DNA of 64,000 bases from Edaphobacter bradus (lineage in GTDB: Bacteria; Acidobacteriota; Terriglobia; Terriglobales; Acidobacteriaceae): positions 186,001 through 250,000 of the forward strand of contig NZ_JAGSYF010000004.1 of the NCBI RefSeq assembly GCF_025685645.1. The letters run 5' to 3'. Positions 45,710-54,044 of the stretch are shown one piece after another; positions within the stretch are counted from its first letter, which is position 1, and each line of letters starts with the position of its first letter. Both the position numbers and the translations under genes were made by a program. Below the pieces are notes generated by a model. The model was not told where the DNA came from and searched no databases. It saw nothing but the letters and a program-made list of their open reading frames with translations.

Positions 45710-47302
45710 ATGACGTATTCTGGGTGGCAAATGTCCGCGACCGAGACGAAGACCGAAAAACCAGCGCTCCCGACAGCCAGCGAAACCGATGTGTACGCAA
45801 TTCACGGAGCCGACCCCGAGGTGCTCGCGTATGCGATGGCGAAGTATTCGCGGTCGGCGCTGAGCATGAAGGAGTCGCTCGCTGAGATCAGCGCGCAGCG
45901 TGCGGAGCAGTTTCTGAACACGTTTTATTTCCAGTATGGGCACCGTTCGATCGCCGATTTGGCGCATATTCCCTTTGCGATTGAGCGGCTTAGCCTGCTG
46001 GCGGCGATCGAGCTGGTCGATGAGCAGCGCTGGGATGGGCAGGAGCGCTCGACGCGGTACCAGAACTTTCGGGCGTCGGGCTGGTACACGCCGGAACTGG
46101 GCCCGCAGACTGCTGCGTTTACCGGCTCGGTTGAGGCGATGTTTGCTGCTTACGATCGCATCAGCGCCGGGATGCTCGAGGCGCTGAAAGGCGCGATTCC
46201 GCGGCCCGAGGCGATGAAGCCTGAAGCCTACGAGCGCACCCTGAAGGCTCGAGCGTTTGATGTCGCGCGGTATCTTCTGCCGCTGGCGACGAATACCTCG
46301 CTGGGCCAGATCGTGAATGCACGGACGCTGGAGACGCAGGTCTCGCGGCTGCTGACGAGCCCACATGCCGAAGTGCGGCAGATCGGCGAGAAGCTGCGCG
46401 CGGCGGCGACGGAGCCGGCGTGGAACGTGTATCACGCGGCCTCGCAGGCGCTCTGCGAGGAGATCGGGTCGGTGGACGAGGCTTGTGGAGCGCGCGTTGC
46501 CGAGACACTGCTGCGTCCGGTGAAGACGGCTCCGACGCTGGTGAAGTATGCGAATGCAAGCGAGTACCTTGCTGCGACGCGCCGCGAGCTTACGCAGGCT
46601 GCTGCGGAGCTGATGCATGGGCAGCCGATCTTCGCGGCTCCGGTCGTCGATCTGCTCGATGATGCCGAGCCGCTGGAAGTGGAGCTTGCGACCTCGCTGC
46701 TGTATCCGCATTGCCATTACTCCTATCGCCAGATTCGCGGCCACGTCGCCGCGCTGACCGAGCAGCGGCGACTGGAGATCATCGACCTTGGCACGCGGCA
46801 TCGCGGAAGGCACGATGAGCTGCTGCGGTCGTTCAGCGCGGGGCAGGGTTTCCGGTTCGATATTTTGATGGATATTGGCGGGTTTCGCGATATGCACCGG
46901 CATCGGCGGTGCGTTCAGTTGCTGCAGCCTTACACTGACGCGCATGGCTACGAGGACCCGGTTTGCGCGGGGCAGCCGACGCTGGCTGAGGCCGCACATG
47001 AGGTTGAGTACAGCGCGGCGATGGACGCGGCGTTTGCGGTGTATCGCGAGCTGCGCGATGCAGGCCATCCCGAAGCGGCGGCTTATACGCTTCCGCTGGG
47101 GACTCGGTGCCGGTCGATGTTCAAGATGGACTTTGCGGAGGCGCTGTATATTGCGGAGCTAAGGTCGGGTGTGGCGGGGCACTTCAGCTATCGGCGCGTG
47201 GCTTGGGAGATGTATAAGGCGGTGGCGGAGCGGCATCCTGGGCTGGCAGGGCATTTCAGGATTGAGGATGTGAATGAGCCGGTGGATTTGCTGAAGAGAT
47301 AA
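45710..47302 (+). CDS. Tandem ThyX-like (FAD-dependent thymidylate synthase homologue) protein
   Basis: 530 residues, about twice a ThyX subunit, made of two ThyX-like halves. The ThyX signature RHRxxSxNExSxRY is split: the N-terminal half keeps only QERSTRYQ (E-x-S-x-R-Y part), the C-terminal half keeps only MHRHRRCVQLLQPY (RHR part). Whether the pair reconstitutes an active site or has another nucleotide-related role is unknown. Start ATG 45710; a second ATG (45731) is possible. Divergent from FabG, which starts 41 bp away. Confidence 0.78.
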   Translation: MTYSGWQMSATETKTEKPALPTASETDVYAIHGADPEVLAYAMAKYSRSALSMKESLAEISAQRAEQFLNTFYFQYGHRSIADLAHIPFAIERLSLLAAIELVDEQRWDGQERSTRYQNFRASGWYTPELGPQTAAFTGSVEAMFAAYDRISAGMLEALKGAIPRPEAMKPEAYERTLKARAFDVARYLLPLATNTSLGQIVNARTLETQVSRLLTSPHAEVRQIGEKLRAAATEPAWNVYHAASQALCEEIGSVDEACGARVAETLLRPVKTAPTLVKYANASEYLAATRRELTQAAAELMHGQPIFAAPVVDLLDDAEPLEVELATSLLYPHCHYSYRQIRGHVAALTEQRRLEIIDLGTRHRGRHDELLRSFSAGQGFRFDILMDIGGFRDMHRHRRCVQLLQPYTDAHGYEDPVCAGQPTLAEAAHEVEYSAAMDAAFAVYRELRDAGHPEAAAYTLPLGTRCRSMFKMDFAEALYIAELRSGVAGHFSYRRVAWEMYKAVAERHPGLAGHFRIEDVNEPVDLLKR

Positions 47303-47322
47303 GTTTTGCTGGAGTGGGCAAG

Positions 47323-47691
47323 ATGAAAGCCGCGATTGTTTTAGATCCTATATATCCTGGGTTAGAACAGATGGCAGACCAAATGCCAGTTTGGGCTATT
47401 GACTCAGTAGCCCACAGGGCCACGGCGGAACGGATGTGGCAACTGCAGGGTACGTCCAATGCTTTCCGTGGAATCACTCTATTCAAGGTCAAAGATGCAG
47501 GAGATGCCGAAGATAACTGCATAAATGTCATTGGCAATGTTGATTTGCATCACGGTGTTTATTCCTCTGGAGAGAGGATTTCAATGTTGATTGTCGTTGG
47601 AGCTTTGCCGTCGAACAGGGTCATAGATGAGTTGAAACTTTACGACTTCGAGACTTTTGAGATGACGCCAGATGGTTTTGTCGCCAAGTGA
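47323..47691 (+). CDS. Hypothetical protein (AT-rich)
   Basis: 122 residues from ATG 47323 (GGAG about nine bases upstream; GTG 47314 is an alternative). No family recognised; it reads as an alpha/beta fold with AAIVLDPIYPGLEQMAD, ISMLIVVGALPSNRVIDELKLYDFETFEM. Base composition is clearly more AT-rich than the ThyX-like gene before it and recA after it, suggesting recent acquisition. Confidence 0.6.
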   Translation: MKAAIVLDPIYPGLEQMADQMPVWAIDSVAHRATAERMWQLQGTSNAFRGITLFKVKDAGDAEDNCINVIGNVDLHHGVYSSGERISMLIVVGALPSNRVIDELKLYDFETFEMTPDGFVAK

Positions 47692-47799
47692 ATCAAGCAA
47701 ATTCAAACTGCACCATTTTATATTCGCTTTTTATTTGCTTTCTTCGGATTCGATGTTAGACTCCGGATTGACCCCTTACCGCAGAGGAGACGGAACAAC

Positions 47800-48879
<1,080 letters not shown>

Positions 48880-48892
48880 TCGAGTTTGTGAG

Positions 48893-48925
48893 AAGGGCCC
48901 TGCCTATGGCGGGGCCTTTTGTTTT
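48893..48925 (+). terminator. Terminator of recA
   Basis: AAGGGCCCTGCC / GGCGGGGCCTT with loop TAT (one mismatch), followed by TTGTTTTTG, 14 bp after the recA stop. Confidence 0.85.
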
Positions 48926-48969
48926 TGAGGGCCACCTCCACCCCTCCCGGAAACTGCTCCAAGGCGATG

Positions 48970-49012
48970 TTGTCTGTTTTGTGTGAGATGGGCGGTTTGG
49001 GGTTTTGACAGG
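48970..49012 (-). repeat. Partial intergenic repeat element, copy E
   Basis: Keeps only the end part of the family: on the plus strand TTGTCTGTTTTGTGTGAGATGGGCGGTTTGG then GGTTTTGACAGGA, matching GTTTGTTTT...GGGTGGTTT...GGGCTTGACAGG of copies B and D. No repeat units or box are visible; instead the recA terminator occupies the hairpin position. Confidence 0.5.
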
Positions 49013-49030
49013 AATCTTCAGTAGAAACGC

Positions 49031-49080
49031 TTGACAGTCCTGGAAATCGTAAGCTATTACTTACGGTAAGTGAATGCTTA
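49031..49080 (+). promoter_or_regulatory. ArsR promoter with overlapping operator and leaderless GTG
   Basis: TTGACA (49031-49036), 18-nt spacer, TATTAC (49055-49060). An inverted repeat centred on G 49065 spans 49050-49080: inner arms ACTTAC/GTAAGT are perfect and the full 15-bp arms match in 12 positions (outer TAAGC/GCTTA). The predicted transcription start (about 49067) is only 2-3 bases before the GTG at 49070, so the mRNA would be leaderless and the operator covers both -10 and start codon. Confidence 0.75.
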
Positions 49081-49393
49081 CCTACAAGCCGGATTGGAGG
49101 CATTGGGAGATGGTACTCGGATGGCCATCTTTCAGAGGCTTGCCGAGGGGCCGCTGGCGGTTAACGAGTTGGCGGCGACGCTGCCGGTGAGCCGGCCGGC
49201 GGTCTCGCAGCACTTGCGCGTGCTGAAGGAGGCCGGACTCGTGACGGACCGGAAGAACGGGACCCGAAGGCTGTATCAGGTTGATCCGGAGGGAGTGGCC
49301 CGGTTGCGGGCGCACTTCGACCAGGTGTGGGAGCGGGCTATGAGTGGGTTTCAGCGAGCTGTAGAAGCGTCAGAAAAAGGAGAGAGGCGATGA
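49070..49393 (+). CDS. ArsR family winged-helix repressor
   Basis: 107 residues. HTH core LGDGTRMAIFQRLAEGPLAVNELAATL and PVSRPAVSQHLRVLKEAGLV, then the wing TDRKNGTRRLYQVDPEG. The metal-binding CxC of classic ArsR proteins is absent, as in the ArsR type that is paired with SRPBCC (AHSA1) proteins. The gene starts with GTG, inside a palindromic operator, and its stop overlaps the next ATG (ATGA). Likely represses its own operon. Confidence 0.9.
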   Translation: MNAYLQAGLEALGDGTRMAIFQRLAEGPLAVNELAATLPVSRPAVSQHLRVLKEAGLVTDRKNGTRRLYQVDPEGVARLRAHFDQVWERAMSGFQRAVEASEKGERR

Positions 49394-49878
49394 GCGAGAC
49401 GGTAGTAAGTACGGTCGTGCGGAAGAGTGTTCGCGTGCCTATTTCTGTGGGGTGCGCGTTTTCAGTATTTGTGGAACAGATGGAGACCTGGTGGCCGCCG
49501 GAACACCACATTGGGGAGGCAGCGTTTGAGGCGATCTTTGTCGAGCCGAAGGTTGGCGGGCGGTGGTATGAGCGCGACGGCAATGGTAAGGAGTGCGACT
49601 GGGGTAAGGTCATGGCGTGGGATCCTCCGCGGCTGGTGACGTTCTCGTGGCATCTGGGGCCGAGCTGGAAGTTCGATCCGGACATGGCGAAGGCGAGCGA
49701 GGTGGCGATCCGGTTTACGCCTGAGACAGAGGGAACGCTGGTGGAGCTGGAGCACTCGCACCTGGAGCGGCATGGCGAGGGCTGGGAGCAGCTCAAGAAG
49801 ATGCTTGAATCCGCGGATGCGTGGGAGCAGACACTCAGGGAGTTCGCGAAGAGAGCCGAGTTGGAGAGCGAGCTATGA
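49390..49878 (+). CDS. SRPBCC/AHSA1-type ligand-binding protein
   Basis: 162 residues from ATG 49390 (GGAGAGAGG upstream; overlaps the ArsR stop as ATGA). Helix-grip fold with KSVRVPISVGCAFSVFVEQMETWWPPEH, GGRWYERDGNGKECDWGKVMAWDPPRLVTFSW and a long C-terminal helix (GWEQLKKMLESADAWEQTLREFA). It binds an unknown hydrophobic ligand, perhaps the signal of the paired ArsR repressor (inference). Overlaps the next gene by four bases. Confidence 0.85.
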   Translation: MSETVVSTVVRKSVRVPISVGCAFSVFVEQMETWWPPEHHIGEAAFEAIFVEPKVGGRWYERDGNGKECDWGKVMAWDPPRLVTFSWHLGPSWKFDPDMAKASEVAIRFTPETEGTLVELEHSHLERHGEGWEQLKKMLESADAWEQTLREFAKRAELESEL

Positions 49879-50330
49879 GGCCGGCGGCGTGGCTGCGAGT
49901 GGCCGCGGTGCTGACGCTGATTCATGCGGTGCTGCATACGGTCGGCGGGGTCTACGGGGCGCAGGACCCGGGGCCCCAGACCGTAGCGGCGACCGCGATG
50001 AAGGCGAATACGTTTGTGGTGTTCGGGAATGTGCGCAGCTTCTGGACCTTCTATCGCGGGATGGGGCTGGTAGTGACCGTTCTGCTGACGCTGGAAGCAG
50101 TGGTCTTCTGGCTGCTGGGAGGGCTGGCGAAGACGGAGGGAGTGCGGCTGCGGCCTGTGGTGCTGGTGTTTGCGGTTGGATATGTGGCCTTGGCAGTGGT
50201 GTCGTGGGGACATTTCTTTCTAGGGCCGGTGATTACAGAGCTGCTGATTGCTGCTTGTCTGGGTGTGGCCGCGCCTGGCCTAGCGGGTCAGCGGGTCAGC
50301 AAGTCAGCGGCGGAGTTGCTGACTCGCTGA
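49875..50330 (+). CDS. Small four-helix membrane protein of the ArsR operon
   Basis: 151 residues, four predicted transmembrane helices (WLRVAAVLTLIHAVLHTVGG; MGLVVTVLLTLEAVVFWLLGG; VVLVFAVGYVALAVVSWGH; VITELLIAACLGVAAPGLA), no known function. ATG 49875 overlaps the SRPBCC stop (ATGA). The last residues (QRVSKSAAELLTR) are encoded by a run of GTCAGC repeats that continues past the stop, so the C-terminus may have been altered by repeat insertion. Confidence 0.75.
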   Translation: MRPAAWLRVAAVLTLIHAVLHTVGGVYGAQDPGPQTVAATAMKANTFVVFGNVRSFWTFYRGMGLVVTVLLTLEAVVFWLLGGLAKTEGVRLRPVVLVFAVGYVALAVVSWGHFFLGPVITELLIAACLGVAAPGLAGQRVSKSAAELLTR

Positions 50331-50367
50331 CTGGTGTCTCAACGTTGGGACTCGCTGACTTGCTTCT
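50287..50367. repeat. Short GTCAGC / GCTGAC repeat cluster
   Basis: GGTCAGC, GGTCAGC, AAGTCAGC in direct order, followed by GCTGACTCGCTGAC and GACTCGCTGACTTGC in inverse order, so the block can fold. It covers the 3' end of the membrane-protein gene and the spacer to the convergent Spy-like gene. A similar AGTCAGCGGGTTAG occurs at about 8100. Confidence 0.6.
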
Positions 50368-50370
50368 GAG

Positions 50371-51039
50371 CTAGAGGGGCGGTTCCTCGTTGCCGGGCTG
50401 GAAGCGAAAGTGGCCGTCTGGGGAGTCTGGGCCTCCTGGGCCGCCAAATACGCCGAATCCTCCCGGGCCGCCTTTGTGCATGATCATGAATCTGCGATTC
50501 CCGCGCTCTTCCGCCTGGAGCTTGGTCCACTGGTCGGGGGTGAGGACGGTGCGGATGCCGAGGAGCATGCGGGCGTTGGCCTTTTCCAACTCGGCGCGGG
50601 CCTGGGCGATCTTGTCGATCTGAGCGAGGACCTTGTTCGTGTCGGGCGGGTTGGCGTCGAGCATGGGCTCGAGGGTGACCTCCTGCTTTTCAACGTTGGC
50701 CTTGAGGTCGATGAGTTGGATGCGGCTCTGCTGGAAGATGTCGTTCATGCGCTTCTGCTGGTCGGGCGTGATCGCGAGCTTCTGGATGAGGTCGGAGTTC
50801 TTCCACCAGATTCCCGGAGGAGCGATACGCTCGTTGGAGTGCATGCCGTCGGTTGTGATGACGCGGGTGTAGGTCTGGACACGGGATTTACGCGGCAAAG
50901 GGGGCGCATCCGGTGGGGCTGGCGGAGCCGGCATGGTTGCCGGTGGTGCTTGAGCCTCTGGAGCGGGTTGTTGCCCGAGGGCGGGGAGGCAGCAGAGCGA
51001 TGCGAGGATGGTGGCGATCAGGACGGGGGCGGTTTTCAT
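50371..51039 (-). CDS. Periplasmic Spy/CpxP-like protein
   Basis: 222 residues from ATG 51039 (AGAAGGAAGA upstream). Signal peptide (LIATILASLCCLPALGQQ), a Pro-rich linker, then helices with the LTxxQ-like motifs LAITPDQQKRMNDIFQQSRIQLIDLKA and TVLTPDQWTKLQAEE of Spy-family chaperones, and a Gly/Pro/Phe-rich tail. Third gene of an operon behind an ECF sigma factor and its anti-sigma partner, suggesting that it senses or counters envelope stress. The longer frame to 51411 is a shadow. Confidence 0.75.
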   Translation of the reverse strand: MKTAPVLIATILASLCCLPALGQQPAPEAQAPPATMPAPPAPPDAPPLPRKSRVQTYTRVITTDGMHSNERIAPPGIWWKNSDLIQKLAITPDQQKRMNDIFQQSRIQLIDLKANVEKQEVTLEPMLDANPPDTNKVLAQIDKIAQARAELEKANARMLLGIRTVLTPDQWTKLQAEERGNRRFMIMHKGGPGGFGVFGGPGGPDSPDGHFRFQPGNEEPPL

Positions 51040-51070
51040 CTGGGTCTTCCTTCTCTGGACAAGTGGATTT

Positions 51071-51616
51071 CTAGTTTTCCCTGGTCTGTTTGTTCCCACC
51101 GGAGCCGGAGGCTGATCTGGTGGAGCTGGCGGCCGGGTCGTCCAGCGGGCGCATGGGAGAGGGGACTGCGGCGGAGAGGTCCTGGTTGATCTCTTCGAGG
51201 AGGGCCTCATCGGATTCCTGGGTGCGAGCCGGTGCGTTGACGGCAGCAGGCGAGGGAGACGGCGTGACGTGCCGATGCCGTAGGCCGAGCGGCGCAAGGA
51301 CGGTGAGCGCGAGGGCGGCGGCGCAGGCCCAGTAAAGCGGGCGCGAGACCGTGCGGGGCGAGGGCAAGACGGAGGAATGGCAGGCGGCCTGGTTGGCGTG
51401 AATCTCGACAAGCTGCTGCCGGGCGTGGGTGGTGGAGGCCTCGCGGAAGAGCTTGAGCGAATGGTCGAGGCGGGCGATCTCGTCGGAGCAGGCCGGGCAG
51501 GAGCGGAGATGCTGCTGGAGGGCGGCGTAGTCGCTCGAGAGGGGATGCGGCGCGCAGGCGAGGAGGATGTCGCAGAGCTGCTCGTGCGTGAGATGGGGAG
51601 TGAGGTGCGAGGTCAT
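51071..51616 (-). CDS. Anti-sigma factor (zf-HC2 type)
   Basis: 181 residues. N-terminal anti-sigma domain with HLRSCPAC (H-x3-C-x2-C zinc site), one transmembrane helix (LYWACAAALALTVLAPLGL, about 95-113), and a Pro/Ser/Ala-rich periplasmic tail. It should hold the upstream ECF sigma factor at the membrane. Its ATG overlaps the sigma gene stop (ATGA), typical of the pair. Confidence 0.85.
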   Translation of the reverse strand: MTSHLTPHLTHEQLCDILLACAPHPLSSDYAALQQHLRSCPACSDEIARLDHSLKLFREASTTHARQQLVEIHANQAACHSSVLPSPRTVSRPLYWACAAALALTVLAPLGLRHRHVTPSPSPAAVNAPARTQESDEALLEEINQDLSAAVPSPMRPLDDPAASSTRSASGSGGNKQTREN

Positions 51617-52224
51617 TTTGCCTCCTTAATTTTTTGATCGGTGTGCCGGGCTCGAATGGTGGTGAGGGCACGGTAGAGGTGGCTTTTGACGGTGCTGATG
51701 GGGAGATGGGTGATCTCGGCGATCTCGGAGAGGCAGAGGTCCTCGACGAAGCGCAGGAGAAAGATGTCGCGCTGGCGGCTGGAGAGCTGGGCGACGGAGT
51801 CCCAGATGAGGGTCATCTGCTCGCTGGCGATGAGGCGGGACTCGAGGGAGCTCTCGGACAGCGGGAGATGCTGGGCTACGTCGGAAACGTCGACTGCGTT
51901 GGCGCTGGCTCGCTTCCAGAAGCGGAAGCGGTCGGTGCGGGTGTGGTCGCGGAGGAGGTTGATGGCGATGCGCATGAGCCAGGTGAAGATGGCGCAGTCG
52001 CCGCGGAAGCTGGCGCGGGAGATCCAGGCGCGAAGAAAGGTGTCCTGAGTGAGGGACTGGGCGGCGTCGCGGTCGCGCAGGGAGACGAGCATAAAGCGGA
52101 AGATGCGCTGCTCGTAGGTGGCGACGACGGCGTCGATGTCGTCGAACGGGGTCGCAGAGGTCTGCGCGGCGGAGCTTTCGTTGAGGGAGGTAAGGCCCTC
52201 GGTGACAAGGACGTGGGATGTCAT
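51613..52224 (-). CDS. ECF RNA polymerase sigma factor
   Basis: 203 residues from ATG 52224 (MTSHVLVTEG; the frame runs to 52287 without a better start). Sigma2 region YEQRIFRFMLVSLRDRDAAQSLTQDTFLRAW, then sigma4 (LSSRQRDIFLLRFVEDLCLSEIAEITHLPISTVKSHLYRAL). Drives an unknown regulon and is held by the zf-HC2 anti-sigma protein encoded next. The upstream 128 bases to coaD are divergent. Confidence 0.9.
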   Translation of the reverse strand: MTSHVLVTEGLTSLNESSAAQTSATPFDDIDAVVATYEQRIFRFMLVSLRDRDAAQSLTQDTFLRAWISRASFRGDCAIFTWLMRIAINLLRDHTRTDRFRFWKRASANAVDVSDVAQHLPLSESSLESRLIASEQMTLIWDSVAQLSSRQRDIFLLRFVEDLCLSEIAEITHLPISTVKSHLYRALTTIRARHTDQKIKEAK

Positions 52225-52352
52225 AGGCTCGGACGTACTCGGCTCCCGAATTGGTATTGCCGCCAACTGTAGAGCTAGACGGCCCAAGTAGTAGGGAAGA
52301 CTACAGCACCGGGGCGATTTTTTGCCGGAAACCGCGATATGCTGCTGGAGGC

Positions 52353-52853
52353 ATGCATACTGTCAAGGCAATTTACCCGGGAACCTTCGATCCTCTGACC
52401 AATGGGCATCTGGACCTTATCGCCAGAGGGGCGAAGATCGTGGATGAGCTGGTGGTCGCGATTCTGCGGAACAGCGAGAAGGGGACCCCCCTGTTTACGG
52501 TCCCGGAGAGGGTGGAGATGATCACTGAGGCGACCAAGGGGTTCGGGAATGTGACGGTGGCGACCTTCGATGGGCTGCTGGTGGATTTCTGTAGGGAGCA
52601 GGGGGCGAAGGCGGTGCTGCGGGGGATTCGGGCGATCTCGGACTACGAGTACGAGTTCCAGATGGCGATGATGAACCGGAAGCTCGACCCGGAGCTGGAG
52701 ACGCTGTTCATGATGCCGGCGGAGAAGTATACGTATGTGAGCTCGAGGCTGATCAAGGGAGTGTTTGAGCTGGGCGGGGATGTGACGGCGCTGGTGCCTC
52801 CGCTGGTGGTGGAGAGGCTGAAGGCTAAAGTGCCGAGCCGGGTTCAGGGGTAG
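52353..52853 (+). CDS. coaD: Pantetheine-phosphate adenylyltransferase
   Basis: Coenzyme A biosynthesis enzyme joining AMP to 4'-phosphopantetheine. 166 residues, the standard length. Nucleotidyltransferase motif GTFDPLTNGHLDLI (T/HxGH) at 10-23 and the C-terminal YTYVSSRLIKGVFELGG signature. ATG 52353 with GGAGG adjoining; the frame extends to 52251 but starts inside the divergent sigma gene leader. Confidence 0.95.
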   Translation: MHTVKAIYPGTFDPLTNGHLDLIARGAKIVDELVVAILRNSEKGTPLFTVPERVEMITEATKGFGNVTVATFDGLLVDFCREQGAKAVLRGIRAISDYEYEFQMAMMNRKLDPELETLFMMPAEKYTYVSSRLIKGVFELGGDVTALVPPLVVERLKAKVPSRVQG

Positions 52854-52916
52854 ACGCCCTTGTCTGCCAAAGTGTGCAAGGTATTCAAAACAATCGCTAG
52901 TTCGGAGGAACAGGGA

Positions 52917-53972
52917 ATGGGACGACGATATGCCAATATTCTTGAAACAGTCGGCAACACCCCCGTAGTCAGGATCAATAAGCTCGCACCGCCGGATGTA
53001 AACCTCTTTGTCAAAATTGAGGCCTTCAATCCACTCGGTTCTGTTAAGGATCGTCTTGCCCTTGGCGTGATCGAGGATGCAGAGAGGACCGGACGGCTCA
53101 AGCCGGGCCAGACGGTGGTCGAGGCTACAAGCGGCAACACCGGAATCGGGCTGGCAATGGTGTGCGCGCAGAAGGGGTATCCGCTGGTCGTCACGATGGC
53201 AGAGACATTCAGCGTAGAGCGGCGCAGGCTGATGCGGTTCCTGGGGGCGAAGGTTGTGATCACTCCCGGGCCGGCCAGAGGTACGGGCATGGTGAATAAA
53301 GCCATCGAACTGGCCGAAGCGCATGGCTGGTTTCTAACGCGTCAGTTCGAGAATGAGGCCAACGCCGACATGCACTCGCGTACGACGGCGAAGGAGATAT
53401 TGGAGGACTTCAAAGGGGAGCGGCTGGACTATTGGGTGACCGGCTTCGGCACCGGCGGCACGCTGAAGGGCGTCGCTCGGGTGCTCGCCAAGGAGCGACC
53501 TGAGACGAAGATCGTCGTCTGCGAGCCGGATGACGCGCCGATGCTCTCAAGCGGGATCGAGCAGCAACGGAACCACGACGGATCGCCGGCTGCGGGCCAC
53601 TCTGCGTGGAAGCCGCACCCCCTGCAGGGCTGGAGCCCGGACTTCGTTCCGAAGCTGACGGGAGATGCCGTGGACATGAAGGTCATCAGCCAGATCCTGC
53701 GCATCGAAAATGCGGAGGCGATGCGTTGGAGCAAGGAACTTGCCCGCAAGGAAGGGGTCTTCGTTGGCATTACGTCGGGAGCAACGTTCGTCGGGGCGTT
53801 GCGGGTTGCGGCAGAGGCTCCGAAGGGATCGACGATTCTGTGCATGCTGCCTGACACGGGAGAACGCTATCTGAGCACACCGCTGTTCGCCGATATCCCT
53901 GTCGACATGACGGAGGAGGAGGCGGAGATTTCACGGTCCACTCCGAGCGGCTGGCTGCAGCCAGCGCAATAG
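52917..53972 (+). CDS. Cysteine synthase / PLP-dependent beta-synthase
   Basis: 351 residues. PLP lysine K44 in NPLGSVKDR, substrate loop TSGNTGIG, the phosphate-binding loop GTGGTLKGV, and SGATFVGAL. ATG 52917 has GGAGGA seven bases upstream; TTG 52860 is rejected. It carries an extra segment of about 20 residues (EQQRNHDGSPAAGHSAWKPH) before the conserved QGWSPDFVP. Probably makes cysteine from O-acetylserine and sulfide, but cystathionine synthase is not ruled out. Seven codons after coaD separate the genes. Confidence 0.88.
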   Translation: MGRRYANILETVGNTPVVRINKLAPPDVNLFVKIEAFNPLGSVKDRLALGVIEDAERTGRLKPGQTVVEATSGNTGIGLAMVCAQKGYPLVVTMAETFSVERRRLMRFLGAKVVITPGPARGTGMVNKAIELAEAHGWFLTRQFENEANADMHSRTTAKEILEDFKGERLDYWVTGFGTGGTLKGVARVLAKERPETKIVVCEPDDAPMLSSGIEQQRNHDGSPAAGHSAWKPHPLQGWSPDFVPKLTGDAVDMKVISQILRIENAEAMRWSKELARKEGVFVGITSGATFVGALRVAAEAPKGSTILCMLPDTGERYLSTPLFADIPVDMTEEEAEISRSTPSGWLQPAQ

Positions 53973-54044
53973 GTATTCCGGTCAGGGGCCCTGGGATTCT
54001 GCGATGTGCTTTATCTCAGTGGGCAAATCTGACACACTAGAGAT

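Noticed and set aside
49070..49393. Arsenic or other metal resistance locus
   Set aside because: The ArsR-type repressor lacks metal-binding cysteines, and its operon partners are an SRPBCC protein and an unknown membrane protein, not ars genes.
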